From Streptomyces meridianus (GTDB lineage Bacteria > Actinomycetota > Actinomycetes > Streptomycetales > Streptomycetaceae), in the NCBI RefSeq assembly GCF_023703325.1, contig NZ_JAMQGM010000007.1, forward strand, positions 1 through 35,586: 35,586 bases of DNA, in the 5' to 3' direction. This document shows, one piece after another, positions 25,176 through 35,586 of this stretch (position 1 is its first letter; each line of letters starts with the position of its first letter). The position numbers were made by a program, and so were the translations under genes. The notes under the pieces were generated by a model that worked only from the letters and a program-made list of their open reading frames with translations, was not told the origin of the DNA and did no database searches.

Positions 25176-25202
25176 GCCGGCGCACGGTCACCGTGCGCCG
25201 GC
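25176..25202. terminator. Bidirectional hairpin between LAL and thioesterase genes
   Basis: Twelve perfectly paired bases (25176-25187 with 25191-25202) and a three-base loop TCA lie between the 3' ends of the convergent genes. Confidence 0.7.
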
Positions 25203-25217
25203 GGCGTCGTTCCGGGC

Positions 25218-25985
25218 TCAGCCGCGTGGCAGCAGTTTCCCGATCTCGTCCTCCAGGAGGCGGATCACCTCCGGTGCGTTGTCGGTCAGGTAGAAGTGGC
25301 CGCCCGTGAACCAGCTCAGGGTGCAGCCGGCAACGCTGTGGCGTGACCAGCCCCGGGCCTCCTCGGCGGTCACCTCCTCGTCGGCCTCACCGTTGAGCAC
25401 CTGGATCGGGCAGACCAGCGACGGCCCCGGACGGTATCGGTAGGTCTCGGCCGCCCGGTAGTCGCCGCGCACAGCAGGCAGCAGACTGTGCATCAGCTCC
25501 TCGTCCGCGAGCACCGCCGCGTTGGTGCCGCTCATCCGCCGCAGCGTGGCGACGAGTTCGTCGTCGCAGGACAGATGCACCCGCTCACCCTCGCGCGGCA
25601 GCGACGGAGCCCGCCGCCCCGATGCGAACAGCATCAGCGGAGCCGTGCCCGCCTCCTGCAGTCGCAGGGCCACCTCGAACGCCACGGTCGCGCCCAGGCT
25701 GTGCCCGAACAACGCCGTCGGGCGGTCGCACCACGGAAGCAGCTCCGCGGCTACCGCGTCCGCCAGGTCCCGCACGTCCGTCAGGCAGCGCTCGCTGCGC
25801 CGGTCCTGCCGCCCCGGATACTGCACGGCCAGTACGTCCAGCCGCGGCGACAGTGCCCGCGACACCGGGAAGTAGTAGCTGGCCGACCCGCCGGCGTGCG
25901 GAAAGCACACCAGCCGGGCCCGGGCCGTATCGGCGGGATGGAACCGGCGCACCCACGCCCCGGTGACCGTCGTTGCCTCTGCCAT
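25218..25985 (-). CDS. Type II thioesterase
   Basis: A 255-residue alpha/beta hydrolase of the type II thioesterase family that edits stalled or mis-primed ACPs in polyketide and peptide synthases. The signature FPHAGGSASYYFP is near residue 28, the nucleophile Ser96 is in GHSLG, the Asp follows GEAD near 203 and the His is in TGGHFYL near 231. It is the last gene of a minus-strand operon after the carboxylase genes, 47 bases from the epsilon gene. It acts on the PKS encoded divergently. No unusual residue was seen. Confidence 0.95.
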   Translation of the reverse strand: MAEATTVTGAWVRRFHPADTARARLVCFPHAGGSASYYFPVSRALSPRLDVLAVQYPGRQDRRSERCLTDVRDLADAVAAELLPWCDRPTALFGHSLGATVAFEVALRLQEAGTAPLMLFASGRRAPSLPREGERVHLSCDDELVATLRRMSGTNAAVLADEELMHSLLPAVRGDYRAAETYRYRPGPSLVCPIQVLNGEADEEVTAEEARGWSRHSVAGCTLSWFTGGHFYLTDNAPEVIRLLEDEIGKLLPRG

Positions 25986-26032
25986 GGTCTCTCGGCTTCC
26001 TCTCTGTTCCGCCGGCCTGTCCGTCGTCTGTG

Positions 26033-26223
26033 TCAGGCCGATGTCCAGCTGGCGGGCGGGCGGAAGCCGGCTGCGTGACGCCAGCCGACCACCTCCCCGG
26101 CACCGGTGGCGGCGTCGGGGGCCGGGCGCCTCAGTGCGGCCAGCAGCGCCACCGCCACCGCGGCCAGCTCCTCCGGACCCGCCGCACCTCGCACGATTCG
26201 CACCAGAGGCTCCGGCCCCCCGC

Positions 26224-26227
<4 letters not shown>
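26033..26227 (-). CDS. accE: Acyl-CoA carboxylase epsilon subunit
   Basis: A 64-residue protein with the short actinobacterial epsilon pattern: PEPLVRIVRGAAGPEELAAV at the start and a Trp-containing end (GWRHAAGF). Epsilon subunits bind carboxyltransferase and biotin carboxylase parts and raise activity. Its ATG overlaps the stop of the carboxyltransferase gene (ATGA, 26224-26227), so the two are translated together. Confidence 0.85.
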
Positions 26228-27870
<1,643 letters not shown>

Positions 27871-28224
27871 CCTCAACCCATCTGTCGGCGTGGCGGCCCG
27901 GGCATCGCATGGGCCATGGGCGGTCCTGTCCATCAATGCCACCCGGTCCTGTCGCCGAGAACACCGACCGCCCCCAGAAGCGCTCCCCGGAACCCCTATG
28001 CCCGGCCCCACCCACATCCCCGCGGCCGGGTGCGGACGCCCGGGAACGGCCGGTCATCGCGGGTGCCGGGCGCCGCACGCACCCGGGTCGGTAGGGGTGT
28101 CCCGGTACCGGGTCCGGTCATAGCGTGCGGGCCGCAAGAGGCTTGGCGGATCCGGGAGCTGGCAGCCGGCCGCCCTGCGCGAATCGGCCCAGAGCAACAG
28201 ACCATCCGAGCTTGGAGCGTGCAG
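27871..28224. promoter_or_regulatory. Divergent control region of carboxylase operon and PKS
   Basis: About 354 bases between the divergent starts. CCCGGTACCGGG at 28101-28112 is a perfect 12-base palindrome just before TAGCGT (28121-28126), a possible -10 for the PKS. A hairpin (28060-28066 with 28079-28085) lies upstream. No gene is seen. Confidence 0.45.
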
Positions 28225-31200
28225 ATGTCCCGATCCCCGGGCTTCGGACCCGACGCAGAGCAGGCGCCCGCCGTGGGTGACCGGACCGGGTCCGAACTCG
28301 CCGGCACGTTGGAACGACTGCCGGACACCGAGCAGGTCAGGGTCCTGATCGACCTGGTGTGCGGGCAGACCCTCGAGGTGCTGCGCCGCGTACGACCGGA
28401 CACCGCCGACACGGCCGTGGACCCCTCCCGGCCGTTCCGCGAACTCGGCCTGGACTCGCTCGGCCTGGTCGAACTGCACGCCCGCCTCAACGCCGCCACC
28501 GGGCTCGGTCTGCCGGTGACCGCCGCGTTCGACCACCCCAGCCCGCAACTGCTCGCCGGCCGCCTGCGGTCCGCTCTGCTCGGAGAGACGTCCGTCGCTG
28601 ACCACCCGGGCCCCGCGCCCGCCGGTGTTACCGACGACGAGCCCATCGCCATCGTCGGCTTCGGTGGACGCTACCCCGGCGGCATACGGTCCGCCGACGA
28701 CCTCTGGGACCTCGTCGCCGACGGCCGCACCGCCGTCGGTCCGTTCCCGGACGACCGCGGCTGGGACCTCGACGCGCTGTTCGACGGGGCCGGCGCCGCT
28801 CGCACCAGTTCCACCCGGACCGGTGGCTTCCTCCACGACGCGTCCACGTTCGACGCGGAGTTCTTCGGCATCGGCCCGCGCGAAGCGCTCGCCATGGACC
28901 CGCAGCAGCGCCTGCTGCTCGAGACCGCCTGGGACGCGCTCGAACACGGCGGCATCGACCCGGCCTCCCTGCGCGGCAGCCGTACGGGCGTCTTCGTGGG
29001 CGCAGGAGCCATCGAGTACGGCACCCGCGTGCAGGAGGCACCCGAGAACCTGGCCGGATACCTGGTCACCGGCGGTGCCCTCAGCGTCGTCTCGGGACGT
29101 GTCGCCTACAGCCTTGGACTCGAGGGGCCGGCGCTCACCGTCGACACCGCCTGCTCGGGCTCTCTGGTCTCCCTCCACCTCGCGGTGCAGTCGTTGCGCC
29201 GCGGTGAATGCACCCTCGCCCTGGCCGGAGGCGTCACCGTCCTCGGCACCCCGGGCCTGTTCACCGAGTTCAGCCGGCAGGGCGGTCTCGCGCCCGACGG
29301 CCGGATCAAGGCGTTCGCCGCCGCCGCCGACGGCACCGCCTTCGCCGAGGGCGCGGGCGTCCTGGTCGTCGAAAGGCTCTCCGACGCGCGCGCCCACGGC
29401 CACCGCATCCTCGCGGTCATCCGGGGCACCGCCGTCAACCAGGACGGCGCCAGCAACGGACTCACCGCGCCCAACGGCCTCGCCCAGCAACGGGTCATCC
29501 GCGCCGCCCTGGCCGACGCCGGACTGACGCCCGCCGAGGTGGACGCCGTCGAGGCGCACGGCACCGGAACCACCCTCGGCGATCCTGTGGAGGCGAGCGC
29601 GCTCCTCGCCACCTACGGCCACGGCCGCGCCGACGCCGAACCACTGTGGCTCGGATCGGTGAAGTCGAACCTCGGACACACCCAGGCCGCCGCGGGCGTC
29701 GCCGGCCTCGTCAAGATGATCATGGCGATGCGGCACGGCGTGCTGCCGAGGACCCTGCACGTCGACGAGCCCACCCCGGCCGTCGACTGGTCGGCGGGAT
29801 CCATCCGCCTCCTCACCGAAACCGTGCCCTGGCCGGCCGGCCAACGCCCCCGGCGCGCCGCCGTCTCCGGCTTCGGCATCAGCGGCACCAATGCGCACGT
29901 CGTCATCGAGGAACCCGAACCCGCGGCGAGCACGGACCCCGTCGAGGCACACAACGACAGCGTGCCCCGCCCCGTCGACGAGGGCGTCCCCACCCCGCTC
30001 GTCGTGACCGGCCACACCGGGGCCGCCCTGCGGGCCCAGGCGGACCGGCTTGCCGACCTGGTCGCCGCAACCCCCGGCCTCACCCCGGCGGACCTCGGCC
30101 TCTCCCTCGGCACCGGGAGAGCCGTACTCGAGCACCGCGCCGGGATACTCGCCACCGACCGCCACGGAATGCTGCGCTCGCTGCGAGCCGTCGCGACCGG
30201 CAGCCCCGACCCGGACGTGCGCGCCGGCACGTCCCGCGCCGGACGCCTCGCCTTCCTGTTCACCGGCCAGGGCAGCCAGCGGATCGCTGTGGGCCGCGAA
30301 CTGTACGACCGCTACCCGGTGTTCGCCGACGCCCTCACCGAAGCCATCGGCTACCTCGACCTCCAGCTGGACACCTCCCTGTGGGACGTTCTGTACGCCG
30401 AGCCCCGCACCCCCGAGGGGGACCTGCTCGACCGGACCGCGTACACCCAGGCCGCGCTGTTCGCCGTCGAGGTCGCCCTGTACCGCCTCGTCGAGTCCTG
30501 GGGGCTGCGGCCCGACGTCGTCGCCGGGCACTCCGTGGGCGAGGTGGCGGCCGCGCACGTCGCCGGCGTGCTGAACCTCGAGGACGCGGCCACCCTCGTC
30601 GCCGCGCGCGGCCGGCTCATGCAGCAACTCCCCGAGGGCGGGGCCATGGTGGCCCTCAACGCCGCCGAACACGAGGTCCGGCCGCTGCTCACCGACGAGC
30701 TGGACATCGCCGCCGTCAACGGGCCCGAATCCGTGGTCGTCTCCGGCACCGAACAGGCCGTCCTGGCCCTCGCCGAAACCTTCGCCGCCCAGGGACGCCG
30801 CACTCGCCGACTGCGCGTGAGCCACGCCTTCCACTCCCCCCTGATGGAACCGATGGCGGACGAGTTCCGACGTATCGCCGACCTCCTCGCCTACGCCCCG
30901 CCGCGCATCCCCGTCGTCTCCACGGTGACCGGCCGCATGGCCGAAGCCGAGCAGCTGTGCGACCCCGGGTACTGGACCGAGCACGTTCGCGCCTGCGTCC
31001 GCTTCGCCGACGCCGTCGGCTGGATGGCCGGCAGCGGCGTGCGCACCTTCCTCGAACTCGGCCCCGACGCCGTCCTCAGCGCCGCCGGCCCGGACTGCCT
31101 CCCCGGAGATGCCGGCGACACCGTCTTCGCCCCCCTGCTGCGCGCCGGCCGCGACGAGAACCGCGAAACGCTCGACGCCGTCCTCCTCGCCCACGTCCGC

Positions 31201-34200
31201 GGCGCCGCCCTCGACTGGAACGGCCTGCTGTCCTGCCGCCGGGCCCGCCGCGTCGACCTGCCCCCTTACGCCTTCCAGGGCAAGCGCTACTGGCTCACCC
31301 CTGCCCTCACCGGGAGCGACCCCTCAGGCTTCGGCCAACTCGCCGCCCAGCACCCCCTGCTCGGCTCGGTGGTGGGACTCGCCGACGGCGAAGGCACCGT
31401 CCTCACCGGCAGCATCTCGCTGCGCTCGCACCCCTGGCTGGCCGACCACACCGTCGCGGGCGTCACCCTGCTGCCCGCGACCGCGTTCGTCGAACTCGCA
31501 GCCCGCGCCGGAACCGAGGCCGACTGCGGACGGGTCGACGAACTCACCCTCCATTCAGCGCTGTTGCTGCCCGAGACCGGGAGTGTCGCACTCCAGGTCG
31601 TCGTCGGTCCGGCCGACGAACAGGGCCGCCGCACGGTGGACTGCTACAGCCGGCCCGATGACGCCGCAGACGACTCCTGGACCCGACACGCCTCCGGCCG
31701 GCTCGCCCCCGACGACGGCGCCGCCGCGCCCGAAGGCCTCGCCGCCCTGTCCGGCGCATGGCCCCCGGTCGGCGCCGAGGCCCTCGACGTCGGCACGTTC
31801 TACGACGACATGGCCGCAGGCGGCTACGGCTACGGCCCGGCCTTCCGGAACGTGCGCGGCGTCTGGCGGCGCGAGGACGAGGTTTTCGCCGAGGTCGCCG
31901 CCGTCGACAACACCGCGTCCGACGCAGGCGCCTACGGACTCCACCCCGCGCTGCTCGACGCCGCCCTGCACGCGGCGGGGTATGCCCAACCCGCGTCCGC
32001 CGCCGACCGCACCTGGATCCCCTTCTCCTGGAACGGCCTCGCCCTCCACCGCGCCGGAGCAGCGGCGCTGCGGGTGCGCATCACCGCCCGGGGCGAGGAC
32101 GACATCGCCGTCGCGATCGCCGACGCGTCCGGAGCGCCGGTCGCCACCGTCGACAGCCTCCTGCTGCGGGCGGTCACCGGCGACATGCTCCGCGCCGGTG
32201 AGGCCACCCGGCAGCCCCTGCTGCGGGTGCGCTGGGAGACCCTGCACCTACCGCCGGCCCAGCCGGCCGGCTTCGTCGATCTCGCCGACGCCCCGGACCT
32301 CCGCGACACGGACACGCCCGCCCTGGTGCTCTACCGCACGCCTCAGCCGACCACCGGCAACATCCCCCGGGGCGTCCGCGAGGTGACCGCCCACGCCCTG
32401 CGGACGGTCCGGGACTGGCTGGCCGACGACAGCCGGGCCGACTCCCGCCTCGTCGTCCTCACCCGCCGAGCCGTGCCGGTGCCCGGCACCCGCGTGGACC
32501 TCGTCCAGGCCCCGGTCTGGGGCCTCGTCCGCTCCGCCGAGACGGAGAACCCCGGCCGCTTCGTGCTCGCCGACCTCGACGACAGCCCCGCATCCCAGGA
32601 GGCCCTGGGCACCGCACTCGCCACGGGTGAGCCGGAGTTCGCCCTTCGCGAAGGCCGCATGCACCTGCCGCGCCTCGCCCCGGTACCGCCACCCGAGCAG
32701 GAGCGCCCCTCACCCTGGGGCGCCGCCGGCACCGTGCTCGTCACAGGCGGCACCGGTGGTGTCGGCGCGGCCATCGCCCGGCACCTGGCGGCCCGCCACG
32801 GCGTACGAGACCTGCTGCTCGTCAGCCGTCGCGGAGCAGAGGCCCCTGGGGCCCCCGAACTCCTGGGCGCATTGGCCGAGTCCGGCGCTCGGGCCACGGC
32901 CGTGGCCTGCGACGTGGCCGACCGTGACGAGTTGGCCGCACTCCTCGCCGCGCTCCCGGCGGACCGTCCGCTCACCGCCGTCGTGCACGCCGCGGGCGTC
33001 ATCGACGACGGCCTTGTCGGGTCGCTCACCCCGGAACGCCTCGACACGGTCATGCGGCCCAAGGTGGACGCCGCCTGGGCGCTGCACGAGGCGACCGCGG
33101 ATCTCGACCTCGCCGCCTTCGTCCTGTTCTCCTCCGCCTCCACCGTCCTCGACGGAGCCGGCCAGGGCAACTACGCAGCCGCCAACCTCTTCCTCGACGC
33201 CCTCGCCGCCCACCGTGCCGCTGCAGGACAGGTCGTCACCTCTCTGGCCTGGGGCCTGTGGGCGGGCGGCGGCGGCATGGGAGCCGGGCTCGACGAGGCG
33301 GCCCTCCAGCGCATCCGTCGACTCGGTCTCGCCACCCTGACGTTCGAGGAGAACCTCACCCTGTTCGACCGGGCGCTCGCCCTCGGAGAACCCGCCGTCG
33401 TGCCGATCCGGGTCGATCGTCGTGCGATGCGCGACCGCGCCGACGAGATCCCCACCCTGTTGCGCGGACTCGTCCGCCGGCCGCCACGTCGCGTGTCCGG
33501 CATCCCGTCGAAGGCCGAGGGGTCCCTCGCCGCGCAGCTCGCCGCGCTGGACGAACCCGCCCGCATCGAAGCCGTGCTCCGACTGGTGCGCACCCACGCC
33601 GCCGAAGTGCTCGGCCACGAGGGTGCCGCGGCCGTGGGCGCCGACCGGGCCTTCACCGAGACCGGCTTCGACTCGCTGGCCGCCGTCGAACTGCGCAACC
33701 GCCTCGGCGCGGCCACCGGGCAGCGGCTGCCCGCCACGGTCACCTTCGACCACCCCACGCCGGCCGCCCTCGCCGCGTACCTCGCCGGCGTGCTGGCGCG
33801 CCGTGCCGGATCGGCAGGGGCCGCAACCGCCGGGACACCGCAGGGGGCCGGGGGCAGAGCGGCCATTGACGAGGACCCGATCGTCATCGTCGGCATGGCC
33901 TGCCGCTACCCCGGTGACGTCACCTCGCCGGAGGATCTCTGGCGGCTGGTCGCGGACGGCTCCGACGTCGTCGGGCCCTTCCCCGCCGACCGCGGCTGGG
34001 CCACCGACCTGTACGACCCCGAGCCCGGCAAGCCGGGCAAGACCTACTCCGCGGAGGGTGGCTTCCTCTACGACGCCGCCTGCTTCGACCCCGGGTTCTT
34101 CGGCATCAGTCCGCGCGAGGCACAGGCCATGGACCCGCAGCAGCGGCTCCTGCTCGAAGTCGCCTGGGAGACCTTCGAGCGGGCCGGCATCGATCCGCAC

Positions 34201-35586
34201 GCGGTCCGGGGCAGCAGCACCGGCGTGTTCGCCGGCGTGATGTACCACGACTGGGGGCTGCGGCTCGGCCCGCTGCCCGAGGACGTGGCCGGCTACCACG
34301 GCAACGGCAGCCTCGCCAGTGTCGTCTCCGGCCGAGTCGCCTACACCCTCGGCCTGGAGGGGCCTGCGGTCACGGTCGATACGGCGTGCTCGTCGTCGCT
34401 GGTCGCGCTGCACTGGGCGAGCCAGGCCCTGCGCCGCGGCGAGTGCACCCTTGCGCTGGCCGGCGGCGTCACCGTCATGTCCACCCCGGACACGTTCACC
34501 GACATGAGCCGGCAGCGTGGCCTCGCCTCCGACGGCCGCTGCAAGTCCTTCGGAGCCGGTGCGGACGGCACCGGATGGGGCGAGGGCGCGGGACTGCTGC
34601 TGCTGGAACGGCTGTCGGACGCGCGGGCCAACGGGCACCAGGTGCTGGCGGTGGTGCGCGGCTCGGCCGTCAACCAGGACGGTGCGTCGAACGGTCTGAC
34701 GGCGCCGAACGGTCCGTCGCAGCAGCGGGTGATCCGGCAGGCGCTCGCGGTCTCCGGTCTGACGACCACGGACGTGGACGTGGTCGAGGGCCACGGGACG
34801 GGGACGCGGCTGGGTGATCCGATCGAGGCGCAGGCGCTGCTGGCCACCTATGGCCAGGGCCGTCCGGAGGACCGGCCGTTGTGGCTGGGTTCGGTCAAGT
34901 CGAACATGGGGCACACGCAGGCGGCGGCAGGTGTGGCCGGTGTCATCAAGATGGTGATGGCCATGCGGCACGGCCTGCTCCCCCGGACACTGCACGCCGA
35001 CGAGCCGTCGGACCAGGTCGACTGGTCCGAGGGGCGTGTCGAGGTGCTGACCGAGACGCGGGAGTGGGCCGATACGGGCAGCCCGCGGCGTGCTGGTGTG
35101 TCGTCGTTCGGTATCAGCGGTACCAACGCCCACGTCATTCTCGAACAACCGCCGGCCGACGCACCGGCCGAGGCGGTCGCCCCGGATCCAGCCCGCGAGG
35201 GCGCGATGCCCTGGGTGGTCTCCGCGAAGACCCCGGAGGCCCTGCGGGCCCAGCGAGACCGGGTCCTCGAGTTTCTCGCAACTGCGGAGGACGACCAACT
35301 GGTCGACGCAGCCCACGCTCTGGCCACCACGCGCGCGGCGCTCGAGCACCGGGCCGTCGCCGTCGGGGCCGACCGGACCGAACTCGCCGCCTCGCTCTCG
35401 ACCACTCGGGCCGGGGAGGTCGTGGAAGGCGCCCTCGCCATCGTGTTCACGGGTCAGGGTGCGCAGCGGCTGGGTATGGGCCGTGAGTTGTGCGGGGCGT
35501 TTCCGGTGTTCGGGGAGGCGTTCGGTGCGGTGGCTGCTGCGGTGGACGCGCATCTCGACGTACCCCTGCGGGAGGTGGTGTGGGGC
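28225..35586 (+). CDS. Modular type I PKS, first subunit (ACP-KS-AT-DH-KR-ACP-KS-AT), incomplete at window end
   Basis: The frame is open for 2454 codons to the window edge. Domains in order: N-terminal ACP (Ser78 in LGLDSLG); KS1 (139-565, Cys310 in DTACSGS, His in EAHGTGT and SNLGHT); AT1 (Ser770 in GHSVG; HAFH at 867-870 means malonyl-CoA); DH (His1075 in HTVAGVTLLP, Asp1245 in LLDAALH); KR (TGGTGGVG near 1507, Tyr1650 in YAAAN; IDD suggests a B-type alcohol); ACP2 (Ser1817); KS2 (Cys2055 in DTACSSS); start of AT2 near 2410. Module 1 should therefore make an alkene. No AT loads the first ACP, so the starter must come from a separate enzyme. GGAG lies seven bases before the ATG. Regulation by the LAL protein is likely. 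Confidence 0.95.
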   Translation, partial: MSRSPGFGPDAEQAPAVGDRTGSELAGTLERLPDTEQVRVLIDLVCGQTLEVLRRVRPDTADTAVDPSRPFRELGLDSLGLVELHARLNAATGLGLPVTAAFDHPSPQLLAGRLRSALLGETSVADHPGPAPAGVTDDEPIAIVGFGGRYPGGIRSADDLWDLVADGRTAVGPFPDDRGWDLDALFDGAGAARTSSTRTGGFLHDASTFDAEFFGIGPREALAMDPQQRLLLETAWDALEHGGIDPASLRGSRTGVFVGAGAIEYGTRVQEAPENLAGYLVTGGALSVVSGRVAYSLGLEGPALTVDTACSGSLVSLHLAVQSLRRGECTLALAGGVTVLGTPGLFTEFSRQGGLAPDGRIKAFAAAADGTAFAEGAGVLVVERLSDARAHGHRILAVIRGTAVNQDGASNGLTAPNGLAQQRVIRAALADAGLTPAEVDAVEAHGTGTTLGDPVEASALLATYGHGRADAEPLWLGSVKSNLGHTQAAAGVAGLVKMIMAMRHGVLPRTLHVDEPTPAVDWSAGSIRLLTETVPWPAGQRPRRAAVSGFGISGTNAHVVIEEPEPAASTDPVEAHNDSVPRPVDEGVPTPLVVTGHTGAALRAQADRLADLVAATPGLTPADLGLSLGTGRAVLEHRAGILATDRHGMLRSLRAVATGSPDPDVRAGTSRAGRLAFLFTGQGSQRIAVGRELYDRYPVFADALTEAIGYLDLQLDTSLWDVLYAEPRTPEGDLLDRTAYTQAALFAVEVALYRLVESWGLRPDVVAGHSVGEVAAAHVAGVLNLEDAATLVAARGRLMQQLPEGGAMVALNAAEHEVRPLLTDELDIAAVNGPESVVVSGTEQAVLALAETFAAQGRRTRRLRVSHAFHSPLMEPMADEFRRIADLLAYAPPRIPVVSTVTGRMAEAEQLCDPGYWTEHVRACVRFADAVGWMAGSGVRTFLELGPDAVLSAAGPDCLPGDAGDTVFAPLLRAGRDENRETLDAVLLAHVRGAALDWNGLLSCRRARRVDLPPYAFQGKRYWLTPALTGSDPSGFGQLAAQHPLLGSVVGLADGEGTVLTGSISLRSHPWLADHTVAGVTLLPATAFVELAARAGTEADCGRVDELTLHSALLLPETGSVALQVVVGPADEQGRRTVDCYSRPDDAADDSWTRHASGRLAPDDGAAAPEGLAALSGAWPPVGAEALDVGTFYDDMAAGGYGYGPAFRNVRGVWRREDEVFAEVAAVDNTASDAGAYGLHPALLDAALHAAGYAQPASAADRTWIPFSWNGLALHRAGAAALRVRITARGEDDIAVAIADASGAPVATVDSLLLRAVTGDMLRAGEATRQPLLRVRWETLHLPPAQPAGFVDLADAPDLRDTDTPALVLYRTPQPTTGNIPRGVREVTAHALRTVRDWLADDSRADSRLVVLTRRAVPVPGTRVDLVQAPVWGLVRSAETENPGRFVLADLDDSPASQEALGTALATGEPEFALREGRMHLPRLAPVPPPEQERPSPWGAAGTVLVTGGTGGVGAAIARHLAARHGVRDLLLVSRRGAEAPGAPELLGALAESGARATAVACDVADRDELAALLAALPADRPLTAVVHAAGVIDDGLVGSLTPERLDTVMRPKVDAAWALHEATADLDLAAFVLFSSASTVLDGAGQGNYAAANLFLDALAAHRAAAGQVVTSLAWGLWAGGGGMGAGLDEAALQRIRRLGLATLTFEENLTLFDRALALGEPAVVPIRVDRRAMRDRADEIPTLLRGLVRRPPRRVSGIPSKAEGSLAAQLAALDEPARIEAVLRLVRTHAAEVLGHEGAAAVGADRAFTETGFDSLAAVELRNRLGAATGQRLPATVTFDHPTPAALAAYLAGVLARRAGSAGAATAGTPQGAGGRAAIDEDPIVIVGMACRYPGDVTSPEDLWRLVADGSDVVGPFPADRGWATDLYDPEPGKPGKTYSAEGGFLYDAACFDPGFFGISPREAQAMDPQQRLLLEVAWETFERAGIDPHAVRGSSTGVFAGVMYHDWGLRLGPLPEDVAGYHGNGSLASVVSGRVAYTLGLEGPAVTVDTACSSSLVALHWASQALRRGECTLALAGGVTVMSTPDTFTDMSRQRGLASDGRCKSFGAGADGTGWGEGAGLLLLERLSDARANGHQVLAVVRGSAVNQDGASNGLTAPNGPSQQRVIRQALAVSGLTTTDVDVVEGHGTGTRLGDPIEAQALLATYGQGRPEDRPLWLGSVKSNMGHTQAAAGVAGVIKMVMAMRHGLLPRTLHADEPSDQVDWSEGRVEVLTETREWADTGSPRRAGVSSFGISGTNAHVILEQPPADAPAEAVAPDPAREGAMPWVVSAKTPEALRAQRDRVLEFLATAEDDQLVDAAHALATTRAALEHRAVAVGADRTELAASLSTTRAGEVVEGALAIVFTGQGAQRLGMGRELCGAFPVFGEAFGAVAAAVDAHLDVPLREVVWG

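Noticed and set aside
28054..35553. Very long minus-strand frames opposite the PKS
   Set aside because: They are shadows of high-GC PKS coding; the plus frame has intact ACP, KS, AT, DH and KR active sites throughout.

Overview
The window is high-GC DNA with GTG and TTG starts, strong GGAGG-type ribosome sites and rare TTA codons. It carries a conservon, a LAL regulator and a modular type I polyketide synthase (PKS). Together these point to Streptomyces or a close relative, in an accessory chromosomal region. No rRNA, tRNA or CRISPR array was seen.

Left part (1-8700). An unrecognised protein and a translationally coupled small membrane protein lie on the minus strand. A HAD-like hydrolase then converges, with overlapping 3' ends, on a zinc-ribbon/XRE regulator. 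Next come an unrecognised 362-aa protein, an APC-type amino acid/amine permease and a glutamine synthetase-like ligase whose start overlaps the permease stop. The last two form an uptake-plus-glutamylation unit. Palindromes centred on GATATC lie upstream of the 362-aa gene and of the permease.

Middle (8700-22200). A conservon (CvnA sensor ATPase, CvnB roadblock, CvnC DUF742, CvnD GTPase) continues into a GAF protein, an acyl-CoA dehydrogenase-like protein lacking the usual catalytic glutamate, and a small tandem LuxR-HTH protein. Next is a mobile-DNA scar: excisionase and tyrosine integrase genes abut a 54-codon 3' fragment of a pirin gene, followed by a frameshifted IS256-family transposase tail and an unrecognised coding remnant. 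Two regulator/enzyme pairs follow: SnoaL-like with MarR, and SDR with an XRE/MmyB-type regulator.

Right part (22200-35586). This is the edge of a polyketide cluster. It has a LAL (AAA-LuxR) activator with a TTA codon and two matching inverted repeats upstream. A minus-strand operon encodes an AccB-type carboxyltransferase, its epsilon subunit and a type II thioesterase. Divergent from it is a PKS that starts with a free-standing acyl carrier protein (ACP), followed by KS-AT(malonyl)-DH-KR-ACP-KS-AT, and runs off the window. The carboxylase supplies extender units, the thioesterase edits stalled modules, and the LAL protein probably switches the cluster on. The PKS starter must be loaded by an enzyme outside this window.
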